Part shown: piece by piece, positions 27,123-37,396 of the stretch
Numbering within the stretch: the stretch's first letter is position 1
Layout of the letters: the number at the start of each line of letters is the position of its first letter
Origin: Cyclobacterium sp. 1_MG-2023
GTDB lineage: Bacteria; Bacteroidota; Bacteroidia; Cytophagales; Cyclobacteriaceae
Direction of reading: 5' to 3'
Assembly: GCF_030546805.1 (NCBI RefSeq)
Contig: NZ_JAUOPC010000008.1
Span: forward strand, 1-64,000
Length of the DNA stretch: 64,000 nt
Made by a program: the position numbers and the translations under genes
Notes under the pieces: generated by a model
Seen by the model: only the letters and a program-made list of their open reading frames with translations
Told to the model about the DNA's origin: nothing
The model's database searches: none

Positions 27123-30100
27123 TGCGCTCCTCTTCTGCTTGATTATCTTGTTCCTTTCTTCTAGAGTCTATTCCTCTCCAAAGGTCTTCGAATTCATTAA
27201 ACTCTCTATTGAAAATTACAGAAAGCCCGGTGACAACCAATTGTCCATCTATAAAACTTTCAAATTGATTTTTTCTAAAACCTCTCGCTCTGTAACGGCC
27301 ATTTTCGGTAATTAAATACTCCACACTGACATTGCCCAATAGGGAGTTACCGGTACTTGTGGATGAACTCCCCTCTATGTCTATCTGACTTCCTACCTGA
27401 ACAATTAACCTGTCATCTAAGAATCGTTTGCTTGCATTAACATTGAGCTGTGTCCTTGATTGTGGGGAATCTCCTTGATAATCTTCAAAGCTATCCAAGC
27501 CTACATCCAATTCTAAACCTGTATCCCCTACCAAGCTATTAGTAAAGGTGTTCAGTTGCCCTGATAATAACTGGCTCACACTGGACTTGGCCATTGCTGT
27601 GGTGCCTCCACTTCCCGAACTGTCTCCACTAGGAAAAAAACTATTTAACACCAACAATGAAAAAACTTGGCGGTTTAACTCACCTTCCTGATTGTTTAAT
27701 TGCTTTACCTGAGCATATACAGCACCACCCAATGCCCCTCTTTCATCTTCAGGCATATCCATAGTAAATGATATTTCAGGTTTGAGCAACTCTCCATCTA
27801 TATTAAGGTAAACGATAAAGGAAAATTCTTGCCTGTATTTGGACATTGTTTCTCGGGAGCCTCCGGATGCTGTGGCGGTCATCAAGTCTGAGGCAGAAGT
27901 TTTGACGCTATAAATTGCGGTGATATCCATATTCGCATCCATGGGATCACCCGCCCAGCTTATCGTACTTCCTTCTTGGATTTCAAACCGCTTGCTTACC
28001 AAATTGTATAAACTTAATTCATAATGACCTTTAGATAACTCATAAATTCCGGTTAAGGTTACCCTCCCATTTGGATCCATATTCAATTGTAGGTCTGCTG
28101 CCCCTTCCACCATTAGATTATCCCCGGACCTTTCATCAATCACAAGGTTAAAGACTGCTTCCGAAGATACGTTTAATAGCATGTCTACCTTATACCCGGT
28201 GAAGCCTGAAATACTTGTTTCTTCAAGTCTTTTCGTAAGTATGTCTTCAGGGTTTTCTCTGTTGACAAAAGTGACTATCCCTTGCCTTTCTACCACATCC
28301 AATTGACTTTCAGGAATAACCACGCTTAAGTTTGTTCCCTTATCTACAGTTATTTCAGCGTCTATTACGGGTAAGTTCAAATCTCCTTGTATGGTGACAT
28401 CTGCTCCAATTAGTGCATCGCCGTAAAACAAATCATTGTCTTCTTGCGTAGAATTCAGCACTTTAAAGTTATCTGCTGTTAAAGAGAGGTCGAATTGAGG
28501 GTTTATAAAATCATTTTCAGTAATGATATCTCCATCCAGAACAAAGTTATTGTCTTGGTCGTCTTTTATGGTCAGCTGATCCAAATACACTCCTTGGTTA
28601 TCCACCCTTATTTCATCCTTGTCTATCGCAAAGCGAGCATTCAAGGTGGCAACGGTAAATTCAGTCTCATTAAAGGCCAAATTGCCAGAGTAAATTGGAT
28701 CTGAAGAACTTCCTTCCACTTTAAATTTACCTGAAATAAATCCATTTCCATCGCTTATGGCTCCGGCAGTAAGTCCATCCAACATGTCCAACTCAAATTT
28801 ATTTAAGTCCAGCGCCAAATTGAGCTTGGCCCCCAGAGGGTCCGCAACAAAGCCACCTGTCAGGTCCAGGTCCACACCTTTATCTTTGATCATCAGGTCA
28901 AAATCATAATTTTTTTGATCATTGCCCGAAGCTTCCAAGGTCAGGTTACCGAGAGGTACCTTGAGCAAGGCCATATCTTGCACAGTTAAGTCGGCTTGTA
29001 AACCGGTGGCTCCAAATGGATTTTCTATTTTAATGGCACCGTTTACTAAGCCTGCGGCTAAAATCTCTTCGGGATTTAGTAAACTGGTGAAAGTTCTTAA
29101 TCTGAAATCATTGAAGGTAAGATCAATTGAATTCTCTTCCGGTTCATTCCCGAAAGACACAAGTTGCTTTTCTCTTGAAAATTCAAAAGCTTCAAAAAAC
29201 ACTTTATTCTTAGCCAATGTAAAAGCATTGTTTTCTGCTACCTCCCATTTCAATTTGTTAAAAATCAGGCCTTCAGGATTAATATGTAATTGCATGGAAT
29301 CCTCTCCAAAACCCAAATCAAAATCAATGTTTGTCAATACCTCCTCGTCATGCAAAGCATTGAAATTAACGTACAATTGATTTTCCAATACTTCTCCGGA
29401 AAAATAAGTAGGCCCTATTGCCAAACGCCCGAAAGACAAGCCCATTACTCCAAAATCAAAATCAAAGTTGGACGAATCACTCAGCACATTCAAGTCTAAA
29501 CTATCCAATACAGCGCCGGAATAAGAAAGATAAGGAAAGTTAATCCGCCCATCCAATTTGGATTTCTTTTCATTGAACGTCATTTTAATTGACCCTTCTT
29601 CCAATTCTTCTAAGCCCGGTAAAATCACTCGCTGTAAAAGTAATGTAGAAGGAATGGTAAAGTCCATGTCCACGTTGACCGGCCTTGAAACTTGCTCCGT
29701 AGAAAGAGATGCACTATCAAGAAAATATCCGTTAAAATGTCGGGATAGGCCTTCGTAAGTCTCTCCCGGACTTACATTGGACTGCAAGAATCCATTCAAT
29801 ACATTGCTTTGAATGCTAAAATCAGTAGAATCAGGCAAAACCCGTAGTGCAAGATCCATCCCGCCCATGGGATAGGCCTGTTCATCTAATACAATGGTGC
29901 CATCTGTCAATTGTGATTGAAGTTCAAAATTTTCCGGCTTGCCCTCAAAAGCTGCGTTCAAAGAAAATTGAGTTCTCAATTTTTTAGCACTAAAATTAAG
30001 CCCATATAAGTCTGCACCTTTAAGTGCCAAATCCATATCCACCTTATAATTGGAAGGTGTCAAGGAGACCTTAGCCAATAAATCCATATCGAGCATCTCG

Positions 30101-32133
30101 TCTTTATGGTTAACTTTGAATTGGCCTTCTCCATCAACAATCTCACTACTCAATTGCAAACCTTTGTAATTGTGCCCATTATACACCAAATTAATCAGCT
30201 TGCTATCTAAACTAAGGTCTAAACTGTCAAGTGGACCAACCTTTCCATGAGCAGCCAGTTCCATATCTAGCGCTCCATAAGTAAGGGTATCACCCATTAT
30301 TTTACCAAGAGGTACAGCCGAAATGGTAGAATTTAAGTCAAAATTATAGGATCCTTGTTCTGTAGACAGTTCTGCAGCCAATGCTACTGAAGCATTATAG
30401 GCTTTCAGTATAGCTTCTAAATTAAAATCATCCAGGGATCCCGCTGAAGATACTGAAAGATCCAAGTTTTGAGGATACTTGATACCCAAACTATCTTCCG
30501 GTGTAAAGAGGTTCAAATCTGCCTCAGTGGAAATAAACTTGAACTCATCCAAATCCCATGAAAGCCTATCAGTATCCAAGGGGTTGGAAAGGGTTCCGGA
30601 TATATCCATGCTTGTACTTCTCCCCCATTTGGCGGCAACCTCTTTCAGGCGAACCTTGTTCAGATTTCCTGAGGCAAGCAAGGAAGCTTCAAAGCTTTTC
30701 TTTTCAAAAGTTTTGAGATAGGAATTATTTTCCAGTGAAGGTGAAAAGTAATAAGCATCCTCCACGCCTAAATTTACATTTTGGATGGCCAATGCCATGG
30801 ATGCCTTTTCAGGATTATCCATAACAGCTACAAGACTAGGGAATTCCAGGTCAAAATCACCCTTCAAACCACTTTGCCCTGTATTTACAGATAATTCGTT
30901 TACTTGCAAAGAAGAATCATTTAAGACCAACTGAGCTTGGAAGTTTTCAAGTTTGAAACCCGACCGTTCGGTAAAGCCAAGCTTATCTAAAGAAAAACCG
31001 GCTTTTTTAGGCTTGTAATAGAGGTTATTGGCCTGTAGGATGAAATCTTTTACACCAACATCCTCAGAATTAAACTCCCCGGCTTGACCCTGAACACCAT
31101 TTCCCCCATAATTTATTTGATTATTGGAAAGGTCTATAGAGGAAAGTTCCACCTCCCATACAGGCCATACAAACGGCGCTACCGCATCTTCCTTCTCAAC
31201 AGTCTTTTTTTCCTCCTCAGCTTTGGTTTCACTTTGGTATTCAATCTGTGAATCCTGAAGAGACAAACGCTTAATTAATACCTTTTGCTTGTCAAGATTG
31301 GCTTCCGGCATTTCTAGTAAAAAGTCTCCCATATTGGCCCTAATTTTCATTCCATCGGGCAATGAATGATAGTCAGCCTTAATATTTTTTAAAGAAAGTT
31401 TGTCTAAGACTAACAATGGCATCGGCATATCGCTCTCGGAAGAGCCTTCACTTACCGGCAAAGGCTTGAATTGTTGATAGGTCAGCGCAGAATTTTCCCA
31501 TAAGATTTCAGTGACATTAAAATCCATTTTATTCAAGTCCATGCCATTGATTGCAATAGATAATTTACCTAGGTTAAGCGATCCTGTTAAGCCCAATACT
31601 TTATCTGTAAATTGCAGGTTCCAATCTTCTAAATTGACCGGTCCGATATTAATATCAGGGTAACTGCTTTCTTTCGAAGACAAGGTATCAACAGCTGTGG
31701 TATCAGCATTACTTTCTTCGCTTACAAAAGCCTCCATCAGGTAATCAAAATTGAAGGCACCCGTGCTATCTCTTTCTATATTGGCTTTAAGTCCCTCCCA
31801 TTCTAGTCTGGACACATTGATTTTACTGCTTAAAAGGTATGGCAATAATTCTAGTCCTGTTTCAAGTTTATTACTATATACAAGGGTATCTCCATTGGGT
31901 TGTTCCAAATACAATCCTTCTAAATAAAGATTACCACGAAATGTCAGGTATAATTTATCAATACTAACTTTGCTGTTGGTTTTTTCAGCAAGGTATTGGG
32001 TGGCTTTGTCCACAATGATATCTTGTCCAAAAGGGCTACGGACAAATAAAAGAATAATGAGCACCAACAGACCTAGGCCGAGCAGAATCCATCCTCCAAT
32101 TTTAAAAATCTTTTTACCTAAGTTATGTGCCAA
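27112..32133 (-). CDS. tamB: TamB, translocation and assembly module protein
   Basis: 1673 residues. An N-terminal signal anchor (about 10-35, GGWILLGLGLLVLIILLFV) is followed by very long beta-rich repeats and a C-terminal TamB domain (about 1250-1640), with GDALIGADVTIQGDLNLPV and the region ending in SRTQLNVNASKRFLDDRL. TamB-like proteins span the periplasm as hydrophobic grooves and work with an Omp85 partner, here the overlapping tamL. The only upstream start in frame is TTG at 32133, read directly after the catalase terminator, so it probably has its own promoter. An internal acidic segment with poly-Glu/Lys lies near residue 305. Confidence 0.92.
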   Translation of the reverse strand: MAHNLGKKIFKIGGWILLGLGLLVLIILLFVRSPFGQDIIVDKATQYLAEKTNSKVSIDKLYLTFRGNLYLEGLYLEQPNGDTLVYSNKLETGLELLPYLLSSKINVSRLEWEGLKANIERDSTGAFNFDYLMEAFVSEESNADTTAVDTLSSKESSYPDINIGPVNLEDWNLQFTDKVLGLTGSLNLGKLSIAINGMDLNKMDFNVTEILWENSALTYQQFKPLPVSEGSSESDMPMPLLVLDKLSLKNIKADYHSLPDGMKIRANMGDFLLEMPEANLDKQKVLIKRLSLQDSQIEYQSETKAEEEKKTVEKEDAVAPFVWPVWEVELSSIDLSNNQINYGGNGVQGQAGEFNSEDVGVKDFILQANNLYYKPKKAGFSLDKLGFTERSGFKLENFQAQLVLNDSSLQVNELSVNTGQSGLKGDFDLEFPSLVAVMDNPEKASMALAIQNVNLGVEDAYYFSPSLENNSYLKTFEKKSFEASLLASGNLNKVRLKEVAAKWGRSTSMDISGTLSNPLDTDRLSWDLDEFKFISTEADLNLFTPEDSLGIKYPQNLDLSVSSAGSLDDFNLEAILKAYNASVALAAELSTEQGSYNFDLNSTISAVPLGKIMGDTLTYGALDMELAAHGKVGPLDSLDLSLDSKLINLVYNGHNYKGLQLSSEIVDGEGQFKVNHKDEMLDMDLLAKVSLTPSNYKVDMDLALKGADLYGLNFSAKKLRTQFSLNAAFEGKPENFELQSQLTDGTIVLDEQAYPMGGMDLALRVLPDSTDFSIQSNVLNGFLQSNVSPGETYEGLSRHFNGYFLDSASLSTEQVSRPVNVDMDFTIPSTLLLQRVILPGLEELEEGSIKMTFNEKKSKLDGRINFPYLSYSGAVLDSLDLNVLSDSSNFDFDFGVMGLSFGRLAIGPTYFSGEVLENQLYVNFNALHDEEVLTNIDFDLGFGEDSMQLHINPEGLIFNKLKWEVAENNAFTLAKNKVFFEAFEFSREKQLVSFGNEPEENSIDLTFNDFRLRTFTSLLNPEEILAAGLVNGAIKIENPFGATGLQADLTVQDMALLKVPLGNLTLEASGNDQKNYDFDLMIKDKGVDLDLTGGFVADPLGAKLNLALDLNKFELDMLDGLTAGAISDGNGFISGKFKVEGSSSDPIYSGNLAFNETEFTVATLNARFAIDKDEIRVDNQGVYLDQLTIKDDQDNNFVLDGDIITENDFINPQFDLSLTADNFKVLNSTQEDNDLFYGDALIGADVTIQGDLNLPVIDAEITVDKGTNLSVVIPESQLDVVERQGIVTFVNRENPEDILTKRLEETSISGFTGYKVDMLLNVSSEAVFNLVIDERSGDNLMVEGAADLQLNMDPNGRVTLTGIYELSKGHYELSLYNLVSKRFEIQEGSTISWAGDPMDANMDITAIYSVKTSASDLMTATASGGSRETMSKYRQEFSFIVYLNIDGELLKPEISFTMDMPEDERGALGGAVYAQVKQLNNQEGELNRQVFSLLVLNSFFPSGDSSGSGGTTAMAKSSVSQLLSGQLNTFTNSLVGDTGLELDVGLDSFEDYQGDSPQSRTQLNVNASKRFLDDRLIVQVGSQIDIEGSSSTSTGNSLLGNVSVEYLITENGRYRARGFRKNQFESFIDGQLVVTGLSVIFNREFNEFEDLWRGIDSRRKEQDNQAEEERNEK

Positions 32134-32149
32134 AGTAATGTATTTAACT

Positions 32150-32179
32150 AAAAAAAGGAGTGGACGAACGATCCACTCC
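32150..32179 (-). terminator. Terminator after catalase
   Basis: Minus strand: GGAGTGGA, 7-nt loop, TCCACTCC, then a T7 tract; 62 bp past the catalase stop and just before the tamB start. Confidence 0.9.
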
Positions 32180-32240
32180 CGAATTAAAAATCAATATTCC
32201 GTTCACCGGTTAAACAAATATCAATTATTATACCAAATCT

Positions 32241-33752
32241 TTAATGTCCGCCTGAAGATGCAGCCATCACAGCATTTAAATCTACACCAAGGCCATTTGC
32301 GACCCGTGCTCCAAATTCCTCATCCATTCTGAACCAGTGACATAGCTGTCGGTTTATAATTAGGTCTCTTTTTGGCCCTGAGATTCCACTCATCGCACCT
32401 ATGGTGTTTTTTATGGTATTGTCTTGCTCTTCATTACTCATGACATCCCTGAACAAAGCCCTAGGTTGGGAATAATGATCGTTTCCTCCTAATTTGCTAT
32501 TCCTGTCGTACCAATCAACAATATTGTCCTCAAGTTGTTCAGAAGGTTCCTGATAATTTTTGTCCACCTCAACCTCATCAAAACTATTAGGCCAATAATT
32601 GGGCTTCCTTCCTCCGTTGCCATTAACATTCATCATGCCATCCCGTTGGTAATTATTTACCGCATAAGGGCATCTATTTACAGGGATTTGTTCATAATTA
32701 CCGCCTAATCTGTACCTATGTGCATCCGGGTAAGAAAGTAATCTTCCTTGAAGCATCTTATCAGGACTGTAACCCAGACCGTCAACCAAGTGGGCAGGAG
32801 CAAAAGCAGATTGTTCTACATCCTGAAAATAGTTATCCGGATTTTGATTCAACTCCAATACACCTACATCAATTAGGGGAAATTCCGAATGAGGCCAAAC
32901 CTTGGTCACATCAAAAGGGTTAAAATCGACTTTTTTAGCTTGCTCAGGTGTCATGACCTGAATTTTCATGTTCCACTGTGGGAAATCTCCTTTATCAATG
33001 GATTCCAAAAGATCCCTTTGTGAGAAATCCAAATCCTTGGCTTTCATTTGAGTAGCTTCTTCATCTGTAAAGTTTTTGATTCCCTGAGCAGTTTTAAAAT
33101 GATACTTTACATAAGTTTTTTCATTTTTTGCATTGATCATGGAAAAGGTATGAGAACCGTAGCCATTCATATGTCTATAGCCAACCGGAGTTCCCCTATC
33201 ACTCATTAAAATCAAAACCTGATGCAAAGACTCCGGAGTCAGCGACCAATAATCCCACATCATGGTAGGTGATTTGCAATTGGTGTAGGGATCTCTTTTT
33301 TGGGTATGGATAAAATCTGAGAACTTTTTGGGATCTTTAATAAAAAATACCGGCGTATTGTTTCCCACAAGGTCCCAATTGCCATCCTCTGTATAGAATT
33401 TAACGGCAAATCCCCTTGGATCTCTTTCGGTATCCGGAGATCCTTTTTCCCCACCCACTGTAGAGAATCTTAGGAAGACTTTTGTCTTTTTTCCAATTTT
33501 ATTAAAGACTTTTGCCTTGGTATAGGACGATATATCATTTGTCACCGTGAAAGTACCAAACGCACCGGATCCTTTGGCATGAACTACTCTTTCAGGAATT
33601 CGCTCTCTATTAAAGTGTGCCATTTTCTCATGAAGAATATAATCTTCTAAAAGTACCGGACCTCTTGGACCAACAGTTTTTGAATTTTCGTTTTCGACAT
33701 ATATTCTACCTGAAGCTGTCGTTAGTTTGTTGTGCTTTTTCTCTTCTGCCAT
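32241..33752 (-). CDS. katA: Monofunctional heme catalase
   Basis: 503 residues, the small-subunit clade of heme catalases that decompose hydrogen peroxide. Catalytic His58 lies in RVVHAKGSGAFG, the distal Asn131 in DLVGNNTPVFF, and the proximal heme Tyr (about 339) in GRLLSYPDAHRYRLG. No signal peptide, so cytoplasmic. It is monocistronic, with its own terminator, and is divergent from miaB across a 295-bp gap. The C-terminus ends normally without a flavodoxin-like domain. Confidence 0.96.
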   Translation of the reverse strand: MAEEKKHNKLTTASGRIYVENENSKTVGPRGPVLLEDYILHEKMAHFNRERIPERVVHAKGSGAFGTFTVTNDISSYTKAKVFNKIGKKTKVFLRFSTVGGEKGSPDTERDPRGFAVKFYTEDGNWDLVGNNTPVFFIKDPKKFSDFIHTQKRDPYTNCKSPTMMWDYWSLTPESLHQVLILMSDRGTPVGYRHMNGYGSHTFSMINAKNEKTYVKYHFKTAQGIKNFTDEEATQMKAKDLDFSQRDLLESIDKGDFPQWNMKIQVMTPEQAKKVDFNPFDVTKVWPHSEFPLIDVGVLELNQNPDNYFQDVEQSAFAPAHLVDGLGYSPDKMLQGRLLSYPDAHRYRLGGNYEQIPVNRCPYAVNNYQRDGMMNVNGNGGRKPNYWPNSFDEVEVDKNYQEPSEQLEDNIVDWYDRNSKLGGNDHYSQPRALFRDVMSNEEQDNTIKNTIGAMSGISGPKRDLIINRQLCHWFRMDEEFGARVANGLGVDLNAVMAASSGGH

Positions 33753-33797
33753 GATGCAAATCTTTTAATAATGGTCTACGTTATTGATTCGATGAAA

Positions 33798-33805
33798 TAA
33801 AGGTA
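33798..33805 (-). promoter_or_regulatory. Possible catalase promoter -7 box
   Basis: Minus-strand TACCTTTA matches seven of eight positions of TAnnTTTG, 45 nt before the catalase ATG. A peroxide-responsive operator could not be identified with confidence in 33806-33990. Confidence 0.3.
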
Positions 33806-34016
33806 GAAAGAATAGAGTTATAGTGAAAATTGATTATTTCTATATTGTAATAGCTTTTATCTATAACTATACATAACTGCTTAATCAACAAAGACAAGCA
33901 TTTAAAATCCATCAATAAAAATTTAATTGTTTTCTAATTCTTCAATTAAACCTACCTTTTACGAGAGTATTGTCAGAATAATAAAGTGAACTACTGTCAA
34001 TATGTCGGTATTTTAT

Positions 34017-34024
34017 TAAATTTG
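34017..34024 (+). promoter_or_regulatory. Promoter -7 box for miaB operon
   Basis: TAAATTTG, exact TAnnTTTG match, followed by CG; 23 nt upstream of the miaB ATG. The -33 region (ACTGTCA) is a weak fit. Confidence 0.6.
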
Positions 34025-34047
34025 CGATCTGAAATTATAGTTAGTCA

Positions 34048-35508
34048 ATGGAAAATATTATTAAAGATATCGATATCATCAGTGGGGAGGAGGCAAAAAC
34101 CTGTGATTTTAAGGTAACGGCTGAAGAAAATACAGGAAAGTCGAGGCGATTGTATATCGAAAGCTATGGTTGTCAAATGAATTTTTCGGATAGTGAGATT
34201 GTCGCTTCTATCATGAAAGAAACCGGATTTGATACAACTTCAGATTATAAAAATGCAGATGTCATTTTCCTAAACACCTGTTCCATAAGGGACAAGGCAG
34301 AGCAGACCGTACGCAAAAGGTTAAGCCAGTTTAACCAAATCAAAAGTGCCAATCCGGAATTAAAAATTGGGGTATTGGGATGTATGGCAGAGCGCCTAAA
34401 AGAAAAGCTACTAGAAGAAGAGAAGCTGGTGGACATGGTTGTTGGCCCGGATGCTTACCGTGATTTACCCAATCTTGTTGGGCAGGTCGAAGAAGGGCAA
34501 AAAGGAATCAACACCTTTTTATCCCGAGAAGAAACCTATGCAGACATCTCTCCTGTACGGCTAAATTCAAATGGTGTAAGTGCGCTTATTTCTATTATGA
34601 GGGGCTGCGACAATATGTGCTCATTTTGTGTAGTTCCATTTACTCGTGGTAGGGAAAGGAGTCGCGACCCCTATTCAATAACTAAAGAAGCTCAGGAATT
34701 ATTTGACAAAGGGTATAAGGAAGTTACCCTCCTGGGGCAAAATGTGGACAGTTACAAATGGTCTCCTCAGGAGAATAATAAAGCCAGGCTCAATAAAAAA
34801 GAGTCAGAAATCACTGAGGTCGTTCATTTTTCTGACTTGCTGGAGATGGTCGCCAAGGTTAATCCAAAGCTTAGGGTTCGATTTTCCACCTCCCATCCCA
34901 AAGACATCACGGATGAGGTCTTGTATACCATGAAGCGTTACGACAATATTTGCAAATACATCCATTTGCCAGTGCAAAGTGGCAATAGCCGGGTATTGGA
35001 ATTAATGAATAGGACCTATGATCGAGAATGGTACCTCAACAGGGTTCAAAAGATCCGTGAAATACTTGGGGAAGATTGTGGCATATCATCAGACATGATA
35101 GCAGGTTTTTGTTCAGAGACAGAAGAAGAACACCAAGACACCCTTAGCATAATGGACATAGTTCAGTATGATTTCTCTTATATGTTTTATTATTCAGAGC
35201 GACCAGGCACCCTGGCCGCGAAGAAATACCCGGATGATATTCCACTGGCAGTAAAAAAACGCAGGTTGCAAGAAATCATTGACAAACAAAGCAGTTTATC
35301 AATGAACAGGCACAAAAGAGAGGTAGGTCAAGTACAGGAAGTTTTAGTGGAAGGTATTTCCAAAAGGTCTACTGAACAGCTTAAGGCAAAAAATTCAGCA
35401 AACAAAGTAGTGATTATCCCAAAAGGAGATCTGAAGATTGGTGATTATGTCAAGGTAAAAATCACTGATTGCACCTCTGCTACCTTATTTGGAGAAATTA
35501 TCAATTGA
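34048..35508 (+). CDS. miaB: tRNA-2-methylthio-N6-dimethylallyladenosine synthase
   Basis: 486 residues, a radical-SAM methylthiotransferase acting on A37 of tRNAs. The N-terminal MTTase domain has the second-cluster cysteines in [15 protein letters not shown] and GVLGCMAE; the radical-SAM CxxxCxxC is in [20 protein letters not shown] (about 185-205); a TRAM domain closes the protein (about 415-486). The N-terminal extension of about 35 residues is somewhat longer than in E. coli. It is followed 14 bp later by the sigma-54 activator gene and is likely the first gene of the operon reaching secG. Confidence 0.96.
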   Translation: MENIIKDIDIISGEEAKTCDFKVTAEENTGKSRRLYIESYGCQMNFSDSEIVASIMKETGFDTTSDYKNADVIFLNTCSIRDKAEQTVRKRLSQFNQIKSANPELKIGVLGCMAERLKEKLLEEEKLVDMVVGPDAYRDLPNLVGQVEEGQKGINTFLSREETYADISPVRLNSNGVSALISIMRGCDNMCSFCVVPFTRGRERSRDPYSITKEAQELFDKGYKEVTLLGQNVDSYKWSPQENNKARLNKKESEITEVVHFSDLLEMVAKVNPKLRVRFSTSHPKDITDEVLYTMKRYDNICKYIHLPVQSGNSRVLELMNRTYDREWYLNRVQKIREILGEDCGISSDMIAGFCSETEEEHQDTLSIMDIVQYDFSYMFYYSERPGTLAAKKYPDDIPLAVKKRRLQEIIDKQSSLSMNRHKREVGQVQEVLVEGISKRSTEQLKAKNSANKVVIIPKGDLKIGDYVKVKITDCTSATLFGEIIN

Positions 35509-35522
35509 TAAATAACAAAACC

Positions 35523-36836
35523 ATGATCTCTATCAGTGCTTCCGAAATATTGAGTATCAAACAAAGGTTTGGGATAATTGGAAATAGTCCATTATTAAAT
35601 CACGCCATTCAGGTAGCCATGCAAGCTGCACCTACGGAAATGACCGTCTTGGTCACCGGTGAAAGTGGCAGTGGTAAAGAATCTTTTTCTAAAATTATTC
35701 ACGCCTTGAGCAAAAGGAAGCATGGCAAATTCATCGCGATAAACTGTGGGGCCATACCTGAGGGGACGATTGATTCTGAATTATTTGGACATGAAAAGGG
35801 TTCATTTACCGGCGCCCATGAAGCGAGGAAAGGTTATTTTGAAGTTACGGATGGTGGTTCAATATTCCTGGATGAAATTGGTGAAATGCCACTTGGCACC
35901 CAAGCCCGCTTATTGCGTGTTTTGGAAAATGGGGAGTTTATCAAAGTTGGTTCTTCCAAAGTTTTAAAGACGGATGTTCGTGTAATTGCAGCTACCAATG
36001 TCAACCTATTAAATGCCGTAGAAAAAGGAAAATTTAGGGAAGACTTGTATTATCGCTTAAACACCGTTCCTATTTTTGTTCCACCTTTAAGGCAAAGAGG
36101 AGATGATATCGCTTTGTTGTTCAGGAAGTTTTCCACAGATTTTTCTGAAAAGTATTTGGTAAAGCCTATTACCCTTACCCAGGATGCCAGGGAATTACTT
36201 TTAACTTTCCCTTTTCCGGGAAATATCCGGCAATTGAAAAATTTAGCCGAGCAAATTTCGTTATTGGAACAGGAAAGAGAAGTTGATGCAGAAACGCTAA
36301 TCACCTATTTACCCAAAGAAAAAAGCAGTTTACCTGCTTCCATCCAGGGAAAGAATGATCAGAAAGAAGGCTTTTCCGATTTTTCTGAGCGAGAGATTTT
36401 ATACAAGGTTCTTTTTGACATGAAAAAGGACATGACGGATTTAAAAAAATTAATTTTAGAATCTTATCATTCCGGAGGACTGGACCAATCCATCATGAAA
36501 AAGCACCAAAATCTTTTTGATGATATGGAATCAACAAACCAGTATGAAGAGAGCAACAAACCTTCCAAAAATCTCCCGCTAGTTTTGGAGACTTTAGGCG
36601 CAAAAAAAGAAATAAAAGATGAATCAGAAATTGGTAGAAAAAACTATCAAGAAGACATCATTGAGGACATCATACATGAGGAGGATGACCATTCACTTTC
36701 TTTAGAGAAAAAAGAAAAAGAATTGATTACCAAAGCTCTTAAAAAACACCATAATAAAAGAAAATATGCAGCGATGGATTTGGGAATCTCTGAAAGGACA
36801 CTATATCGGAAGATCAAACAATATGACATTCAATAA
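35523..36836 (+). CDS. Sigma-54-dependent AAA+ activator lacking a sensor domain
   Basis: About 437 residues from the ATG at 35523. The AAA+ core begins almost at the N-terminus: Walker A GESGSGKES (about 48), the sigma-54 contact loop GSFTGA (about 98; canonical is GAFTGA), Walker B SIFLDEIGEM, arginine finger region LYYRLN. There is no receiver, GAF or PAS domain. After the AAA+ unit comes an acidic linker of about 120 residues and a C-terminal Fis-type helix-turn-helix (KRKYAAMDLGISERTLYRKIKQ). It should switch on RpoN promoters; control must come from expression level or a partner. Its end overlaps lptE by 14 bp. Confidence 0.93.
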   Translation: MISISASEILSIKQRFGIIGNSPLLNHAIQVAMQAAPTEMTVLVTGESGSGKESFSKIIHALSKRKHGKFIAINCGAIPEGTIDSELFGHEKGSFTGAHEARKGYFEVTDGGSIFLDEIGEMPLGTQARLLRVLENGEFIKVGSSKVLKTDVRVIAATNVNLLNAVEKGKFREDLYYRLNTVPIFVPPLRQRGDDIALLFRKFSTDFSEKYLVKPITLTQDARELLLTFPFPGNIRQLKNLAEQISLLEQEREVDAETLITYLPKEKSSLPASIQGKNDQKEGFSDFSEREILYKVLFDMKKDMTDLKKLILESYHSGGLDQSIMKKHQNLFDDMESTNQYEESNKPSKNLPLVLETLGAKKEIKDESEIGRKNYQEDIIEDIIHEEDDHSLSLEKKEKELITKALKKHHNKRKYAAMDLGISERTLYRKIKQYDIQ

Positions 36837-37356
36837 GATCTGCTTATACTTTTTTAGTTTAACTGTCCTAGTTTCAGCCTGCAAAGTTGAGTACAGTTTT
36901 ACAGGCACCACATTGGATTATAACGTAACGAACACTTTCTCCATCGCTAATTTCTTTAATGACTCTGGGGGAGGGCCTGCCAATATGGGGCAATTGTTTA
37001 CAGAAGACCTAAAGGATTATTTCCAACGAAATACACAACTGGAATTGATACAAAACAATGGTGACCTACAATTTTCCGGAGCCATTACGGGTTATACCAT
37101 CAGCCCTCAAGCTACAGTATCCAGCACCAATGCCAATCAACCTGATAGGGCCGGTCAAATGCGTGTTACCATTAGAGTGGAAGTAGAATTTGTCAATACA
37201 AAAAATGAAGAAGAAAATACCAAAAAAACCTTCTCTTATTTTCAAGATTATGACCCAAGTAGCACTACGCTCCTAGAGGTTGAATCAGATTTGGTAGAAA
37301 CAATTTTTGAAGGTATCATACAGGATATTTTCACTTCCACTGTGGCCAATTGGTAA
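36823..37356 (+). CDS. lptE: LptE-family outer-membrane lipoprotein
   Basis: 177 residues from the ATG at 36823, which lies inside the end of the activator gene. A lipoprotein signal ends in LTVLVSAC (Cys about residue 20). The rest matches the Bacteroidota LptE branch: SIANFFNDSGGGPANMGQLFTEDL, ISGYT-like strands, and a C-terminal helix with SDLVETIFEGIIQDIF. LptE plugs the LptD barrel that inserts lipopolysaccharide. The assignment is by overall pattern and position next to secG. Confidence 0.85.
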   Translation: MTFNKICLYFFSLTVLVSACKVEYSFTGTTLDYNVTNTFSIANFFNDSGGGPANMGQLFTEDLKDYFQRNTQLELIQNNGDLQFSGAITGYTISPQATVSSTNANQPDRAGQMRVTIRVEVEFVNTKNEEENTKKTFSYFQDYDPSSTTLLEVESDLVETIFEGIIQDIFTSTVANW

Positions 37357-37396
37357 AATTTGTTAAATTTAACATCTACACTTAAAAAGAAACGTC

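Noticed and set aside
28922-29380. 152-codon plus-strand frame
   Set aside because: Antisense to tamB, with no start signal or family resemblance.
33820-33880. OxyR-like site before catalase (ATAG...CTAT on the minus strand)
   Set aside because: Outer half-sites are 13 nt apart instead of 7 and inner symmetry is poor.
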